Shown here: positions 25,487 through 34,723 of the stretch, piece by piece
Layout: each line of letters opens with the position of its first letter
Position numbering within the stretch: position 1 is the stretch's first letter
Assembly: GCF_040932485.1 (NCBI RefSeq)
Contig: NZ_JBFRBH010000001.1
Location: forward strand, 744,001 to 808,000
Length of the DNA: 64,000 nt
Reading direction: 5' to 3'
From: Gymnodinialimonas sp. 202GB13-11
GTDB lineage: Bacteria; Pseudomonadota; Alphaproteobacteria; Rhodobacterales; Rhodobacteraceae
Made by a program: the position numbers and the translations under genes
The notes under the pieces: generated by a model
Told to the model about the DNA's origin: nothing
Databases searched by the model: none
The model's input: the letters and a program-made list of their open reading frames with translations, nothing else

Positions 25487-26379
25487 GTGTAGACCGCAAG
25501 ACCTGGGGCTGGTGCCCGAGCGTGGTGCGGCCGATGCCGCTCGATGACGGCCTGATGGTGCGCATTCGGCTTTGGATGGACACCATGACGGCGGAGCAGG
25601 CTTTGGGCCTTGCCAACCTTGCGGAACGCCATGGCGCAGGTGTGATCGAGTTGACCAATCGCGCCAACCTCCAGCTGCGTGGCTTGACCGAGGCAGAGCA
25701 CGCAGCCCTTGTGCCGGAGCTTGAAGCCCTCGGCCTCACACGCATCGACCGGACGGCCAGCGGTCGGGTAAACGTCACGCTGAACCCGTTTCGGCGGTTG
25801 GACGGTCAGGATGCCGATGGGCGGGCGGCGGAATATCTGTCGCACATGACGGCCGCGCGAGACTATATCGCTTTGCCGCAGAAATTCGGTTTCGTCGTCG
25901 ACACCGGACCGCAGCGCAGGTTGGCGGATGTGCCGGGTGATATTCGGATCGAGGCGCATGGCGCAGGTTTGATCGTGCGGGCCGATGGTTGCACGCACGG
26001 GATGCCGGCCACCTGCGAGAAATCCGCCGTGAACCAGGCGCTGGAATTGGCGAATTGGTTTCGAGTGAGCGGCGGCATCGGTGCGGATGGACGCGGGCGC
26101 ATGGCCGACTTGACGGCGCGGGAGACACTGCCCGACGGGTTGCGCGGAACGCTTTTGCCGAATGAGCCCGCGCGCACGTCCGCGCGGGGGCCGGAATGGA
26201 TCACGGCCCGAGACGGCAGGCTGTCGCCACAGGCGTTGAGGGCAGCGCTTTCGGATGCCGTGACCTGCGTGCGGGTGACGCCATTTCGCGCGCTTTACCT
26301 GCCGGAGCTTGCACCGGACGGGGCGCAGGACAATAAGGCCGAAACGGCCAGCAAGGGGGACGGCGTGGATGCCGTATGA
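25483..26379 (+). CDS. cobG: Precorrin-3B synthase CobG-like, C-terminally short
   Basis: CobG oxidises and ring-contracts precorrin-3A using O2 in the aerobic pathway. The protein has two nitrite/sulfite-reductase half-domains: WCPSVVRPMPLDDGLMVRI with VIELTNRANLQLRGL, and RIEAHGAGLIVRADGCTHG. It ends at residue 298, soon after VRVTPFRALYLPEL. Canonical CobG continues about 80-150 residues with the clustered cysteines (CPGxxxC and SGCAKGC types) that hold the [4Fe-4S] cluster; none is seen here or in other frames before cobH. The start is a GTG at 25483 overlapping the cobN stop. It may be degenerate or act differently. Confidence 0.85.
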   Translation: MSVDRKTWGWCPSVVRPMPLDDGLMVRIRLWMDTMTAEQALGLANLAERHGAGVIELTNRANLQLRGLTEAEHAALVPELEALGLTRIDRTASGRVNVTLNPFRRLDGQDADGRAAEYLSHMTAARDYIALPQKFGFVVDTGPQRRLADVPGDIRIEAHGAGLIVRADGCTHGMPATCEKSAVNQALELANWFRVSGGIGADGRGRMADLTARETLPDGLRGTLLPNEPARTSARGPEWITARDGRLSPQALRAALSDAVTCVRVTPFRALYLPELAPDGAQDNKAETASKGDGVDAV

Positions 26380-26998
26380 ATACGAGAAAAACGGGCAGGC
26401 GATCTATGATGAGAGCTTTGCCACGATCCGGGCGGAGGCCGATCTGGCCCGCTTTGATGCCGATAGCGAGCAGGTTGTCGTCCGCATGATTCACGCCGCT
26501 GGCATGGTGGGTTTGGAAGCCCATGTGAAGGTGTCGGACGGCATGGTGGCGGCGGCGCGGGCGGCGTTGCAGGCGGGCGCGCCGATCTTTTGCGATGCCT
26601 ATATGGTCAGCGAGGGCGTGACGCGGAAGCGGTTGCCTGCGGGCAATGACGTGATCTGCACGTTGCGCGACGACCGCGTGCCGGGGATGGCGGCAGAGAT
26701 GGGCACGACACGCTCGGCGGCGGCGCTGGAGCTGTGGCGCGACCGGCTTGAAGGATCGCTGGTGGCGATTGGAAACGCTCCGACGGCCCTGTTTCACCTG
26801 CTGGAGATGTTGGAAGACCCGGCCTGCCCTCGGCCCGCGGCGATCATCGGCTGCCCGGTGGGCTTTGTCGGCGCGCGCGAGAGCAAGGACGCCCTGTGGG
26901 AGGCGCTGCCGGTGCCGTCGATCATCGTGGAGGGGCGCTTGGGCGGCTCGGCCATCACGGTGGCTGCGATCAACGCAATTGCGAGCCGCGCGGAATGA
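26369..26998 (+). CDS. cobH: Precorrin-8X methylmutase
   Basis: Moves the C11 methyl to C12, giving hydrogenobyrinic acid. The 209 residues match CobH/CbiC: EKNGQAIYDESFATIRAEAD, the catalytic His in VRMIHAAGMVGLEAHV, IFCDAYMVSEGVTRKRLP and the nucleotide-like IGCPVGFVGARESKDAL. It overlaps the end of cobG by 11 bases and the cobI start by 4 (ATGA). Confidence 0.97.
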   Translation: MPYEYEKNGQAIYDESFATIRAEADLARFDADSEQVVVRMIHAAGMVGLEAHVKVSDGMVAAARAALQAGAPIFCDAYMVSEGVTRKRLPAGNDVICTLRDDRVPGMAAEMGTTRSAAALELWRDRLEGSLVAIGNAPTALFHLLEMLEDPACPRPAAIIGCPVGFVGARESKDALWEALPVPSIIVEGRLGGSAITVAAINAIASRAE

Positions 26999-27720
26999 GT
27001 GGCGCCATTTACGGGGTGGGCCTTGGGCCGGGTGATCCCGACCTGATGAGCGTCAAGGCGGATCGCCTGTTGCGCTCGGCCAAGCATGTGGCGTTCTTCC
27101 GCAAGGCGGGGCGCGCGGGGCGCGCGCGGAAGATCGTGGAGGGGATGCTGCGCGCGGATGTTGTTGAATTCGCGATGGAATATCCCGTCACAACGGAAAT
27201 CCCGCTCAGCGATCCGCGCTACAATGAGATCCTGTCGGGCTTCTACGCGGAGGTCACGGCGCATCTGTGCAGCCTTGCCTCGGGCGGGGAAGACGTGGTG
27301 GTTCTGTGTGAGGGCGACCCGTTTTTCTACGGCTCGTTCATGCATCTCTACGAGCGTTTGAAGGATACTTGCGACGTGCAGGTTGTGCCCGCGATCACCG
27401 GCATGTCGGCGGCCTGGACCGCGACGGGCGCGCCGATCACCTGGGGCGATGATATCCTGACCGTGGTGATGGGCACGTTGGGCGAAGACGCCCTGGCGGA
27501 TGCCATGGCGCGGGCTGATGCGCTTGTGGTGATGAAGATTGGGCGCAACCTGTCGAAAGTGCGCCGGGCGTTGGAGACTGCCGGGAAGGCGGATCGCGCC
27601 GTGTTGGTGCAATATGCGGCGATGGAGGGGGAAAGCGTCTGCGCGTTGTCGGAGTATGATGGTGAGACGTTGCCCTATTTCTCGATCATCGTGGTGCATG
27701 GGCAGGGGCGCAGGCCGTGA
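26995..27720 (+). CDS. cobI: Precorrin-2 C20-methyltransferase
   Basis: A SAM-dependent class III methyltransferase of 241 residues that methylates precorrin-2 at C20. It shows IYGVGLGPGDPDLMSVKADRL, VVVLCEGDPFFYGSFMHLYERL and VQVVPAITGMSAAWTATGAPI, all characteristic of CobI/CbiL. The GTG start of cobJ overlaps its stop. Confidence 0.97.
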   Translation: MSGAIYGVGLGPGDPDLMSVKADRLLRSAKHVAFFRKAGRAGRARKIVEGMLRADVVEFAMEYPVTTEIPLSDPRYNEILSGFYAEVTAHLCSLASGGEDVVVLCEGDPFFYGSFMHLYERLKDTCDVQVVPAITGMSAAWTATGAPITWGDDILTVVMGTLGEDALADAMARADALVVMKIGRNLSKVRRALETAGKADRAVLVQYAAMEGESVCALSEYDGETLPYFSIIVVHGQGRRP

Positions 27721-28454
27721 GCGGCTGGGTTGTCGTGGCGGGCCTTGGGCCGGGGGATGAGGCGCTGGTGACGCCCGAGGTCTCGGACGTGTTGGCGCAG
27801 GCGACCGATGTGGTGGGCTACATTCCTTACGTGCGGCGGGTGGCGGCGCGCGATGGCCTGACGCTGCATGAAAGCGACAATCGGGTGGAGCTGGACCGCG
27901 CGGCACATGCCTTGGGCATGGCGGCGGAGGGCAAGCGCGTTGTCGTGGTGTCCTCGGGCGATCCGGGCGTGTTCGCGATGGCGAGTGCGGTGTTCGAGGC
28001 GCTGGAGGCGGGGCCTGCAGAATGGCTTTCGCTGGATGTGCGGGTCTTGCCGGGCATTTCCGCGATGTTCGCGGCGAGTGCCAAGGCAGGTGCGATCCTT
28101 GGCCATGATTTATGCGCGATCAACCTCAGCGACAATCTCAAGCCTTGGGATCTTATAGAAAAACGCCTGCGGCTTGCGGCGGAGGCGGATTTCGCCATGG
28201 CGTTCTACAACCCACGCTCCAAGGCGCGGCCCGAAGGGTTCGGGCGGGTATTGGAGGTGTTGCGGGAAGCGTGTGAGCCGGAGCGGATCATTGTGTTCGC
28301 GCGCGCGGTCTCCACTGGGGAAGAGGCGCTGCGCTTGGTGACGTTGGACGAGGCGACGCCAGAGATGGCCGATATGCGGACGGTGGTTCTGGTTGGATCA
28401 TCGCGGACCCGGCGGGTGGGCGATTGGGTTTATACGCCGAGGTTTGTAGAATGA
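27717..28454 (+). CDS. cobJ: Precorrin-3B C17-methyltransferase
   Basis: Methylates C17 and drives ring contraction of precorrin-3B. The 245 residues begin with a GTG codon and include VVVAGLGPGDEALVTPEV, VVVVSSGDPGVFAMASAVFE, VRVLPGISAMFAASAKAGAI, then LCAINLSDNLKPWDLIEKRL and MAFYNPRSKARP, diagnostic for CobJ/CbiH. Its last 25 bases overlap the 3' end of cobK on the opposite strand. Confidence 0.97.
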   Translation: MSGWVVVAGLGPGDEALVTPEVSDVLAQATDVVGYIPYVRRVAARDGLTLHESDNRVELDRAAHALGMAAEGKRVVVVSSGDPGVFAMASAVFEALEAGPAEWLSLDVRVLPGISAMFAASAKAGAILGHDLCAINLSDNLKPWDLIEKRLRLAAEADFAMAFYNPRSKARPEGFGRVLEVLREACEPERIIVFARAVSTGEEALRLVTLDEATPEMADMRTVVLVGSSRTRRVGDWVYTPRFVE

Positions 28455-29179
28455 ATCCACGTGAGCACATCGCCGGGGGTCGCCAGTTCGTGTCGCTTGG
28501 GTTGGGGCGGACGGTCGATCATGAGGACCGGCAGGCCAAGGGCGCGGGCGGCGGCGAGTTTGGCGGAGGCGCCTGTGCCGCCGGAATTTTTGGAGACGAC
28601 GAGGTCGATTTGATGGGTTTCCATCAGGGTGCGGTCGGAGGCCTCGGAGAACGGGCCGCGATCAACGATGATCTCGGTCTTCGGCAAGGGCAGCGGCGCT
28701 TTGGGCGGATCGACGAGACGCAGAAGATAGGTGTGCTGCGGATTGGGCGCGAACTCGGCCAGATGCATCCGGCCCACGGCGAGCATGACGTTGCAGGCGG
28801 GGCGGTCGAGGGCTGCGACGGCGGCGGGGATGTCGGGGACGTTGGTCCAGTTGTCGCCGGGTTGCGCGCTCCAAGGGGGGCGTGTGAGGGCGACCATCGG
28901 GATATCCGCTTGGGCCGAAGCCGCGACGGCATTGTGGCTCATCGCCGAGGCGAAGGGATGCGTGGCGTCGATCAGGTGGGTGATTTTGTGTGCGCGCAGG
29001 TAGGTGGCGAGGCCATCGACCCCGCCGAAACCGCCGACCCGTTGCGGCAGGGGCTGACGCACCGGGCGGTCGACACGGCCCGCGAAGCTGACGGTGCCGG
29101 TCAGGCCCGCCTCAGACACGGCGCGGGCGAGCGCAGTCGCCTCGGTCGTGCCGCCAAGGATCAGGAGGTTGGGGTGCAT
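28430..29179 (-). CDS. cobK: Precorrin-6A reductase, antisense within the cob operon
   Basis: Reduces precorrin-6A to precorrin-6B with NADPH. It has 249 residues with LLILGGTTEATALARAVSEAG at the N-terminus, THLIDATHPFASAMSHNAV and DLVVSKNSGGTGASAKLAAAR. It is the only cob gene on the minus strand between cobJ and cobL. Its ATG (29177-29179) overlaps the ATG of cobL (29178-29180), so each ribosome site lies inside the other gene, and its promoter must sit within cobL. Its 3' end overlaps cobJ. Confidence 0.96.
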   Translation of the reverse strand: MHPNLLILGGTTEATALARAVSEAGLTGTVSFAGRVDRPVRQPLPQRVGGFGGVDGLATYLRAHKITHLIDATHPFASAMSHNAVAASAQADIPMVALTRPPWSAQPGDNWTNVPDIPAAVAALDRPACNVMLAVGRMHLAEFAPNPQHTYLLRLVDPPKAPLPLPKTEIIVDRGPFSEASDRTLMETHQIDLVVSKNSGGTGASAKLAAARALGLPVLMIDRPPQPKRHELATPGDVLTWIHSTNLGV

Positions 29180-30368
29180 GGCTGAGCCTTGGATCACGAT
29201 CATCGGTCTGGGCGAAGATGGACCGGAGGGGCTGTCGGCTGCAAGCCGTGACGCGCTGGAAACGGCGGATGTGGTGATGGGCCCGCCGCGTCATCTGGCG
29301 ATGGTGGATGCGGCGGAAAAGGTGGAATGGCCAGTGCCGTTTGCGGATGGCTACGCGGTGCTGGAAGGGCTGCGGGGCAGCCGCGTGGTGGTCTTGGCCT
29401 CGGGCGATCCGTTCTGGTTCGGGGCCGGGCGCGGGATTGCGGCGCATTTTCCGGGGCAATGGCGGGCCTTTCCGGGCGTGTCGATCTTCGGGCTGGTGGC
29501 CGCACGGTTGGGATGGTCGTTGGAGGATGTGACCTGCGTTGGGCTGCACGCCGCCCCGTTTGCGCAAATGCGCCGCGCGCTGGCTCCGGGCGCGCGGGTG
29601 ATTGCGACGCTGCGCGATGGTGCAGCGGTCTCGGACGTGGCGCGGTATCTGCGCGATCTGGGCTTTGGCGGGTCTGAGCTGTTCGTTTGCGAGGCGATGG
29701 GCGGGCCGCGCGAAAGGGTCAGCCGGGTTAGCGTGGCCGAGGCGATGAAGGGCGGGTTTTCGCACCCTGTGGCAGTTGGGCTGTCGATTGCAGGGGACGG
29801 CGCGGCTGTGCCGAAGACCTCTGGCCTTCCGGATGACCTGTTCGAGACCGACGGCGTCATGACAAAGCGACCCCTGCGCGCGATGACGCTGTCGGCCCTG
29901 GCCCCGCGCCATGGGGAGCATCTATGGGACATCGGCGGCGGGTCGGGCAGCATCGCGGTAGAGTGGCTGCTGGCCGATGCATCGTGTTGGGCCACAATTG
30001 TGGAGCCGCGCGAAGACCGCTGCGCCTTGATCCGGGCCAACGCAGGTGCACTTGGAGTGGAGCATCGGCTGGAGATCGTCCAAGGGACGGCACCCGAGGT
30101 TTTCACTGGGTTGGACGCGCCGGACGTGGTGTTTGTGGGCGGCGGCACAAGTCCCGCCCTACGGACAGCGCTTTGGGCAAGCGTGGCCGAGGGCACGCGG
30201 ATCCTATTCAACGCGGTGACGCTGGAAACTGAGGCGCTTTTGGTCGGCTGGCAGGCGCAATTTGGCGGTGAGTTGATGAAGGTCGAAATCTCCACAGCTG
30301 CACCGATGGGCGGCAAACGCGGTTGGAAGGCGGCCTATCCGGTCGTGCAATGGAGCGTGGTGCGATGA
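29178..30368 (+). CDS. cobL: Precorrin-6B C5,15-methyltransferase (decarboxylating)
   Basis: A bifunctional enzyme of 396 residues. The N-terminal CobE/CbiE-type methyltransferase (ITIIGLGEDGPEGLSAASRD, VVVLASGDPFWFGAGRGIA) is followed from about residue 240 by a CbiT-type class I methyltransferase (HLWDIGGGSGSIAVEWLL, PDVVFVGGGTSPAL). It methylates C5 and C15 and decarboxylates the acetate chain. An AGGAGG ribosome site lies inside the 5' end of cobK. cobE follows with an ATGA overlap. Confidence 0.96.
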   Translation: MAEPWITIIGLGEDGPEGLSAASRDALETADVVMGPPRHLAMVDAAEKVEWPVPFADGYAVLEGLRGSRVVVLASGDPFWFGAGRGIAAHFPGQWRAFPGVSIFGLVAARLGWSLEDVTCVGLHAAPFAQMRRALAPGARVIATLRDGAAVSDVARYLRDLGFGGSELFVCEAMGGPRERVSRVSVAEAMKGGFSHPVAVGLSIAGDGAAVPKTSGLPDDLFETDGVMTKRPLRAMTLSALAPRHGEHLWDIGGGSGSIAVEWLLADASCWATIVEPREDRCALIRANAGALGVEHRLEIVQGTAPEVFTGLDAPDVVFVGGGTSPALRTALWASVAEGTRILFNAVTLETEALLVGWQAQFGGELMKVEISTAAPMGGKRGWKAAYPVVQWSVVR

Positions 30369-30718
30369 TTGTGGCCGGGTTCGGATTTCGCGGTGCTGCA
30401 ACAGCTGAGAGCCTGGCCAACGCTTATGCGAAGGCCGGGGAAGCAGCGTTCGCGGCGACCGTCAGCGACAAAGTGTCGGGCGTCTTCTCCGACTTCGCAG
30501 CGAGCAATGGGTTGACGGTGCTGGATATCCTGCCTGAGCAATTGGTTCTGCAGGAAACAGCGACACAATCTTTCACGTCGCTGGCTGAGCGTGGCACAGG
30601 CTCGGTCGCGGAGGCGGCGGCCTTGGCTGGGGCGGGCGAGGGGTCTCATTTGATCCGGACGCGCGTAATCTCTGACGATGGCTGCGCCACTTGCGCGTTG
30701 GCGGAGAAGACAGAATGA
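30365..30718 (+). CDS. cobE: Cobalamin biosynthesis protein CobE
   Basis: A 117-residue protein similar to the C-terminal domain of Cbi[21 protein letters not shown] at the start, [20 protein letters not shown] later. CobE is required for normal cobalamin synthesis in aerobic producers, without an established reaction. ATGA overlaps at both ends. The C-terminal [11 protein letters not shown] holds two cysteines. Confidence 0.92.
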   Translation: MIVAGFGFRGAATAESLANAYAKAGEAAFAATVSDKVSGVFSDFAASNGLTVLDILPEQLVLQETATQSFTSLAERGTGSVAEAAALAGAGEGSHLIRTRVISDDGCATCALAEKTE

Positions 30719-31509
30719 CGGTGCATTTCATAGGTGCAGGCCCGGGCGCGGCGGATCTTCTGACGCTACGCGGGCGAGACTTGATCGCTGCGTGCCCGGT
30801 CTGCCTCTATGCAGGCTCCTTGGTGCCGGAGGCCGTGCTCGACCATTGCCCGGACGGCGCGCAGGTGGTCAACACCGCGCCGATGTCGCTGGACGAGATT
30901 ATCGGCACGATTGCGGTGGCCCACGACGCGGGAAAGGACGTGGCGCGTCTGCACTCGGGCGATCTGTCGGTCTGGTCCGCGATGGGAGAGCAGATCCGGC
31001 GGTTGGACGAGTTGCGCATCCCCTACACAGTGACCCCCGGCGTGCCATCCTTCGCGGCGGCGGCGGCAACGCTTGGGCAGGAATTGACGCTGCCGGGCGT
31101 CGGGCAGTCACTGGTCCTGACGCGGACGCAAGGCAAGGCGACCTCGATGCCCGAGGGCGAGAGCCTTGGGAATTTCGGGCGCACTGGGGCGACGCTGGCC
31201 CTGCACCTGTCAATTGGGCAAATGGCAAAGGTCGTCGCGGAGTTGGTGCCCCACTACGGGACAGATTGCCCCGTTGCTGTGGTCTATCGTGCATCTTGGC
31301 CAGACGAGCGCGTGATCCGGGCCACGCTTGGAACGCTTGAGGCATCGGTGGACGAGGGGATCGCGCGGACAGCCCTGATCTTCGTTGGCCCTGCAATTGG
31401 GGCGTCGGACTTCACGGAAAGCCGCCTTTATGCCGCGGACTATGACCGCCGATATCGACCGCAGAGCGCGGACAGCCCGTGGAGCGAATGGCAGCATGGT
31501 GATGACTGA
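30715..31509 (+). CDS. cobM: Precorrin-4 C11-methyltransferase
   Basis: A SAM-dependent methyltransferase of 264 residues acting on precorrin-4 at C11. Typical motifs are [60 protein letters not shown] and [20 protein letters not shown]. It overlaps cobE by four bases, and the cobB start lies within its last codons. Confidence 0.97.
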   Translation: MTVHFIGAGPGAADLLTLRGRDLIAACPVCLYAGSLVPEAVLDHCPDGAQVVNTAPMSLDEIIGTIAVAHDAGKDVARLHSGDLSVWSAMGEQIRRLDELRIPYTVTPGVPSFAAAAATLGQELTLPGVGQSLVLTRTQGKATSMPEGESLGNFGRTGATLALHLSIGQMAKVVAELVPHYGTDCPVAVVYRASWPDERVIRATLGTLEASVDEGIARTALIFVGPAIGASDFTESRLYAADYDRRYRPQSADSPWSEWQHGDD

Positions 31510-32806
31510 TATGCGTGGTTTGATGGTGTCTGCTCCGGCCTCTGGAACGGGTAAGACCACAGTGATGCTGGGTCTTCTGCGCGCGCTCCGAGAGGATGGG
31601 CTGGAGGTGCAGCCGTTCAAAAGCGGGCCGGATTATATCGACCCGGCTTTCCATCTGGCGGCGGCAGGGAGGGCGTCGTTCAACCTCGATACCTGGGCGA
31701 TGCATGGCGGGCTGCTGGACGGTATCGCGGCGCAGGCTGAAGGGGCAGAAATCTGCGTCGCCGAAGGCTCCATGGGGCTTTACGATGGGGTCGCGACGGA
31801 GGGGCAATCGGGTTTTGGGAGCAGCGCCGAGACAGCGCGGCGCATGGGTTGGCCGGTGGTTCTGGTGATCGACGCGGGCGGGCAGGCGCAATCGGCGGCG
31901 GCCACGGCGTTGGGGTTTCAGGCCTACGCGCCCGAGGTGCCTTTTGCCGGTGTGATCGTGAACCGCGTGGCCTCCCCCCGGCATGAGCGGTTGATCCGGC
32001 GCGGCATGGATGCGGCGGGGCTGACGGTTCTGGGCGTGTTGCCCCGGCGCGGCGATCTGGCCTTGCCCGAGCGGCATTTGGGCCTGATCCAGGCGGTGGA
32101 GCACCCGGACCTTGAGGCCGCAATTGCCGGCTATGCGACCTTCCTGCGCGAGAATGTAGACCTTGATGCAATCAAGGCGGCAGCGCGGGGCGGGGCCTTG
32201 CCCTCGGGCGCTTTGCCCAAGCCGCCTGCGCAGCGGATTGCATTGGCCCGCGATGCGGCGTTTTCCTTCACCTACCCGCATTTGCTGGAAGGCTGGCGGG
32301 CAGGCGGTGCGGAGATCTTGCCATTCTCGCCCTTAGCCGATGAGGCCCCGCCCGAAGCGGATCTGGTCTGGCTGCCGGGCGGCTACCCAGAGCTGCACGC
32401 AGGGCGGTTGGCGGCAGCCTCGACCTTCATGGAGGGGCTGCGGCGGCACGCTGAGACAAGGCCGGTGCATGGCGAGTGCGGTGGTTACATGGCCCTGGGC
32501 GAAGGACTGATCGACAAGGAGGGTGCTCGGCACCAGATGGCGGGTCTTTTGGGTGTGTCGACCTCATTCGAGAAGCGCAAGTTTCACCTTGGCTATCGGC
32601 GGGCGGTTCTGAAGGCAGGGATGATGGGCTTTGCGCCGGGCGCGGTTCTGCGCGGACACGAATTTCATTACACGGTGGTGCTGGACGAACCGGATCAGCC
32701 ACTGGCCGAGGTGGCCGATGCCGATGGCAACCCGGTGCCCGAGACGGGCGCGATCCGGGGCAACGTGACGGGCACGTTCTTTCACATGATCGCGGAGGAG
32801 GCATGA
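31502..32806 (+). CDS. cobB: Cobyrinic / hydrogenobyrinic acid a,c-diamide synthase
   Basis: Glutamine-dependent amidation of side chains a and c. The N-terminal P-loop domain is [20 protein letters not shown] with [13 protein letters not shown], and the C-terminal triad-type amidotransferase has [17 protein letters not shown] and the Cys in [17 protein letters not shown]. About 434 residues. Starts at 31496, 31502 and 31511 are possible; 31502 overlaps the cobM stop. It overlaps cobA (ATGA). Confidence 0.96.
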   Translation: MTDMRGLMVSAPASGTGKTTVMLGLLRALREDGLEVQPFKSGPDYIDPAFHLAAAGRASFNLDTWAMHGGLLDGIAAQAEGAEICVAEGSMGLYDGVATEGQSGFGSSAETARRMGWPVVLVIDAGGQAQSAAATALGFQAYAPEVPFAGVIVNRVASPRHERLIRRGMDAAGLTVLGVLPRRGDLALPERHLGLIQAVEHPDLEAAIAGYATFLRENVDLDAIKAAARGGALPSGALPKPPAQRIALARDAAFSFTYPHLLEGWRAGGAEILPFSPLADEAPPEADLVWLPGGYPELHAGRLAAASTFMEGLRRHAETRPVHGECGGYMALGEGLIDKEGARHQMAGLLGVSTSFEKRKFHLGYRRAVLKAGMMGFAPGAVLRGHEFHYTVVLDEPDQPLAEVADADGNPVPETGAIRGNVTGTFFHMIAEEA

Positions 32807-33525
32807 CCGGCTTCGTCTCGTTCGTCGGCTCTGGCCCGGGCGACCCGGAGCTTCTGACGTTGAAGGCCGTCGACCGGCTCAAGCGCGCCGACGCGGTTCT
32901 GTTCGACGACTTGTCGAGCGGGCCGATCCTGACGCACGCACGGGCCGGGGCCGATCTGGTGGGCGTGGGCAAGCGCGCGGGGCGGCCTTCGCCAAAGCAG
33001 CGCCACGTCTCGCAGTTGTTGGTGGATTATGCGCAGCAGGGCGGGCGCGTGGTGCGGCTCAAATCCGGTGATAGCGGGTTGTTCGGGCGGCTGGAGGAGG
33101 AGCTCGTCGCATTGCGCGAGGCGGGGATCGAATATGAGATCATCCCCGGTGTCCCGAGTGCAATCGCGGCCGCCGCGGCGCACGGCATTCCCCTTACCCG
33201 TCGCCTGACGGCGCGGCGGGTGCAGTTTGTTACTGGCCACGATGCCTCGGGTGAGTTGCCAGATGACATTTCGTTGGACGCATTGGCCGACCCAAGTGCG
33301 TCAACGGTCGTCTTCATGGGAAAACGGACGTTTCCGAAGCTTGCAGCGGCCCTGATCGAGCGAGGCCTGCCTGCCGACACGCCCGCCGTTTTGGCCGAGG
33401 GCGTCAGCACGCCTGAACAAGCCATGCACAGGACGACGGTGGCGGGGTTAGTGGAGCGTCTGTCCGGCGAGTTGGGAAGCGCACCGGCGCTGATCCTTTA
33501 CGGCCCGCTCGCGGAGCCGGAGTGA
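32803..33525 (+). CDS. cobA: Uroporphyrinogen-III C-methyltransferase (SUMT)
   Basis: Makes precorrin-2 from uroporphyrinogen III, committing tetrapyrroles to cobalamin (and siroheme). The 240 residues hold FVGSGPGDPELLTLKAVDRL, VVRLKSGDSGLFGRLEEEL and YEIIPGVPSAIAAAAAHGIP. There is no CysG-type dehydrogenase extension. It sits between cobB and cobF with overlaps on both sides. Confidence 0.96.
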   Translation: MTGFVSFVGSGPGDPELLTLKAVDRLKRADAVLFDDLSSGPILTHARAGADLVGVGKRAGRPSPKQRHVSQLLVDYAQQGGRVVRLKSGDSGLFGRLEEELVALREAGIEYEIIPGVPSAIAAAAAHGIPLTRRLTARRVQFVTGHDASGELPDDISLDALADPSASTVVFMGKRTFPKLAAALIERGLPADTPAVLAEGVSTPEQAMHRTTVAGLVERLSGELGSAPALILYGPLAEPE

Positions 33526-34259
33526 TGGACCTGTGGCTCATCGGGATTGGCACGGGCAATCCGGCCCATGTCACGCTTGAGGCACAAGAGGCGTTGCGCG
33601 AGGCCGAGGTGATCCTTGTGCCCCGAAAGGGCGTGGGGAAGGACGATCTGGCCGCGCTGCGCCACCGGATCTTGGAAGATGCGGGCGCAACAGGAAAGGT
33701 GGTCGAATTCGACTACCCGGTGCGGGATGAGGCGTTGCCATATCGTGAGCGGGTGATCGCGTGGCATGACGAGATCGCCCGGCGCTGGGTCACTGCGGTT
33801 GGCGATACGACAGGTTCAGTTGCATTGCTGGTCTGGGGCGACCCGTCGCTATACGATTCGACGCTGCGCATCGCCAAGCGGCTTAACCCGAAGCCCCGCA
33901 TCAAAGTGTTACCGGGCATTACAGCGTTGAGCGCCCTGACGGCGGCCCATGGGATCTCGTTCAATACGCTGGCGGGAGCAGTGGTTGTCACGACAGGGCG
34001 GCGTTTGCGGGACTATGGCTGGCCCGAAGGGGCTGAAACGGTCGTGGTCATGCTGGACGGTGAGTGCAGCTTTGCGGCGCTGGATCGCGACGATCTGCAT
34101 ATTTGGTGGGGCGCGTATCTGGGCATGAAGGAACAGGTGCTTGATGCAGGGCCGCTGGCGGAAATCGGTCCCCGTATCATTCAGACGCGCGCAGCTGAAC
34201 GGGCGCGGCATGGCTGGATTATGGACACCTACTTGTTGCGTCCAGAAGGGTTGGAATGA
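33525..34259 (+). CDS. cobF: Precorrin-6A synthase (deacetylating), C1-methyltransferase
   Basis: Methylates C1 of precorrin-5 and releases the extruded acetyl group. The 244 residues contain LWLIGIGTGNPAHVTLEAQE, VWGDPSLYDSTLRIAKRLNP and IKVLPGITALSALTAAHGIS. The start overlaps the cobA stop (TGATG); a GTG one codon earlier is possible. It is the last gene of the riboswitch operon, followed by a hairpin at 34289. Confidence 0.95.
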   Translation: MDLWLIGIGTGNPAHVTLEAQEALREAEVILVPRKGVGKDDLAALRHRILEDAGATGKVVEFDYPVRDEALPYRERVIAWHDEIARRWVTAVGDTTGSVALLVWGDPSLYDSTLRIAKRLNPKPRIKVLPGITALSALTAAHGISFNTLAGAVVVTTGRRLRDYGWPEGAETVVVMLDGECSFAALDRDDLHIWWGAYLGMKEQVLDAGPLAEIGPRIIQTRAAERARHGWIMDTYLLRPEGLE

Positions 34260-34288
34260 GTGTTGCGCTTCGGCTGTGCGTGAGGTGT

Positions 34289-34311
34289 AGCGGCGATGAT
34301 ATCGCCGCTTT
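34289..34311 (+). terminator. Hairpin after cobF
   Basis: A perfect nine-base stem, AGCGGCGAT-GAT-ATCGCCGCT, with only two or three T residues after it. It is a plausible end for the cob operon. The remaining sequence up to 34414 holds no gene I can support. Confidence 0.5.
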
Positions 34312-34414
34312 GGGCTCAAGAGGCCGCGCCTAAGGATGGATTGAGGACGCGAGCGTCATCCACTTTCTTTCCGACAAACGCCCTTAAAGAGGGTCTAACC
34401 CGAAGGAAGCCGTT

Positions 34415-34723
34415 TCAAGGGATCTTTGCGTTGTCGGAAAGGGTAATCGGCTGGCCATGCGGCGTGCGCGCGGCTGCGTGTTTCCATGCCTCAGCGGTCG
34501 ACGCCAGATTTTGAGGTGTTGTAATGCCCTTTGCGGCAATCAATGCCTCCAGCGCACACAGCCAGTAGTTGTAATAGGTTCGTTCTGCGCCCGAATGGAT
34601 TTGAGCAGACAGCGCATCGGCCCATTCATTCCAATTGAAATGCCCTTGGTCGTGCAGGTGTACCGTCAGTGCGAACGCCTGCGCCTGCCATGGCTCCTCG
34701 AATGGTTGCTCTGGCTTCGTCAT
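34415..34723 (-). CDS. Nitrile hydratase accessory protein
   Basis: A 102-residue homologue of the N-terminal part of nitrile hydratase beta (p14K/NthE-type activator): EPWQAQAFALTVHLHDQGHFNW, WADALSAQIHS and YYNYWLCALEALIAAKGI. Such proteins help load the metal or mature the alpha subunit. It overlaps the beta subunit stop (ATGA) and is the last gene of the nth operon, converging on cobF. Confidence 0.88.
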   Translation of the reverse strand: MTKPEQPFEEPWQAQAFALTVHLHDQGHFNWNEWADALSAQIHSGAERTYYNYWLCALEALIAAKGITTPQNLASTAEAWKHAAARTPHGQPITLSDNAKIP

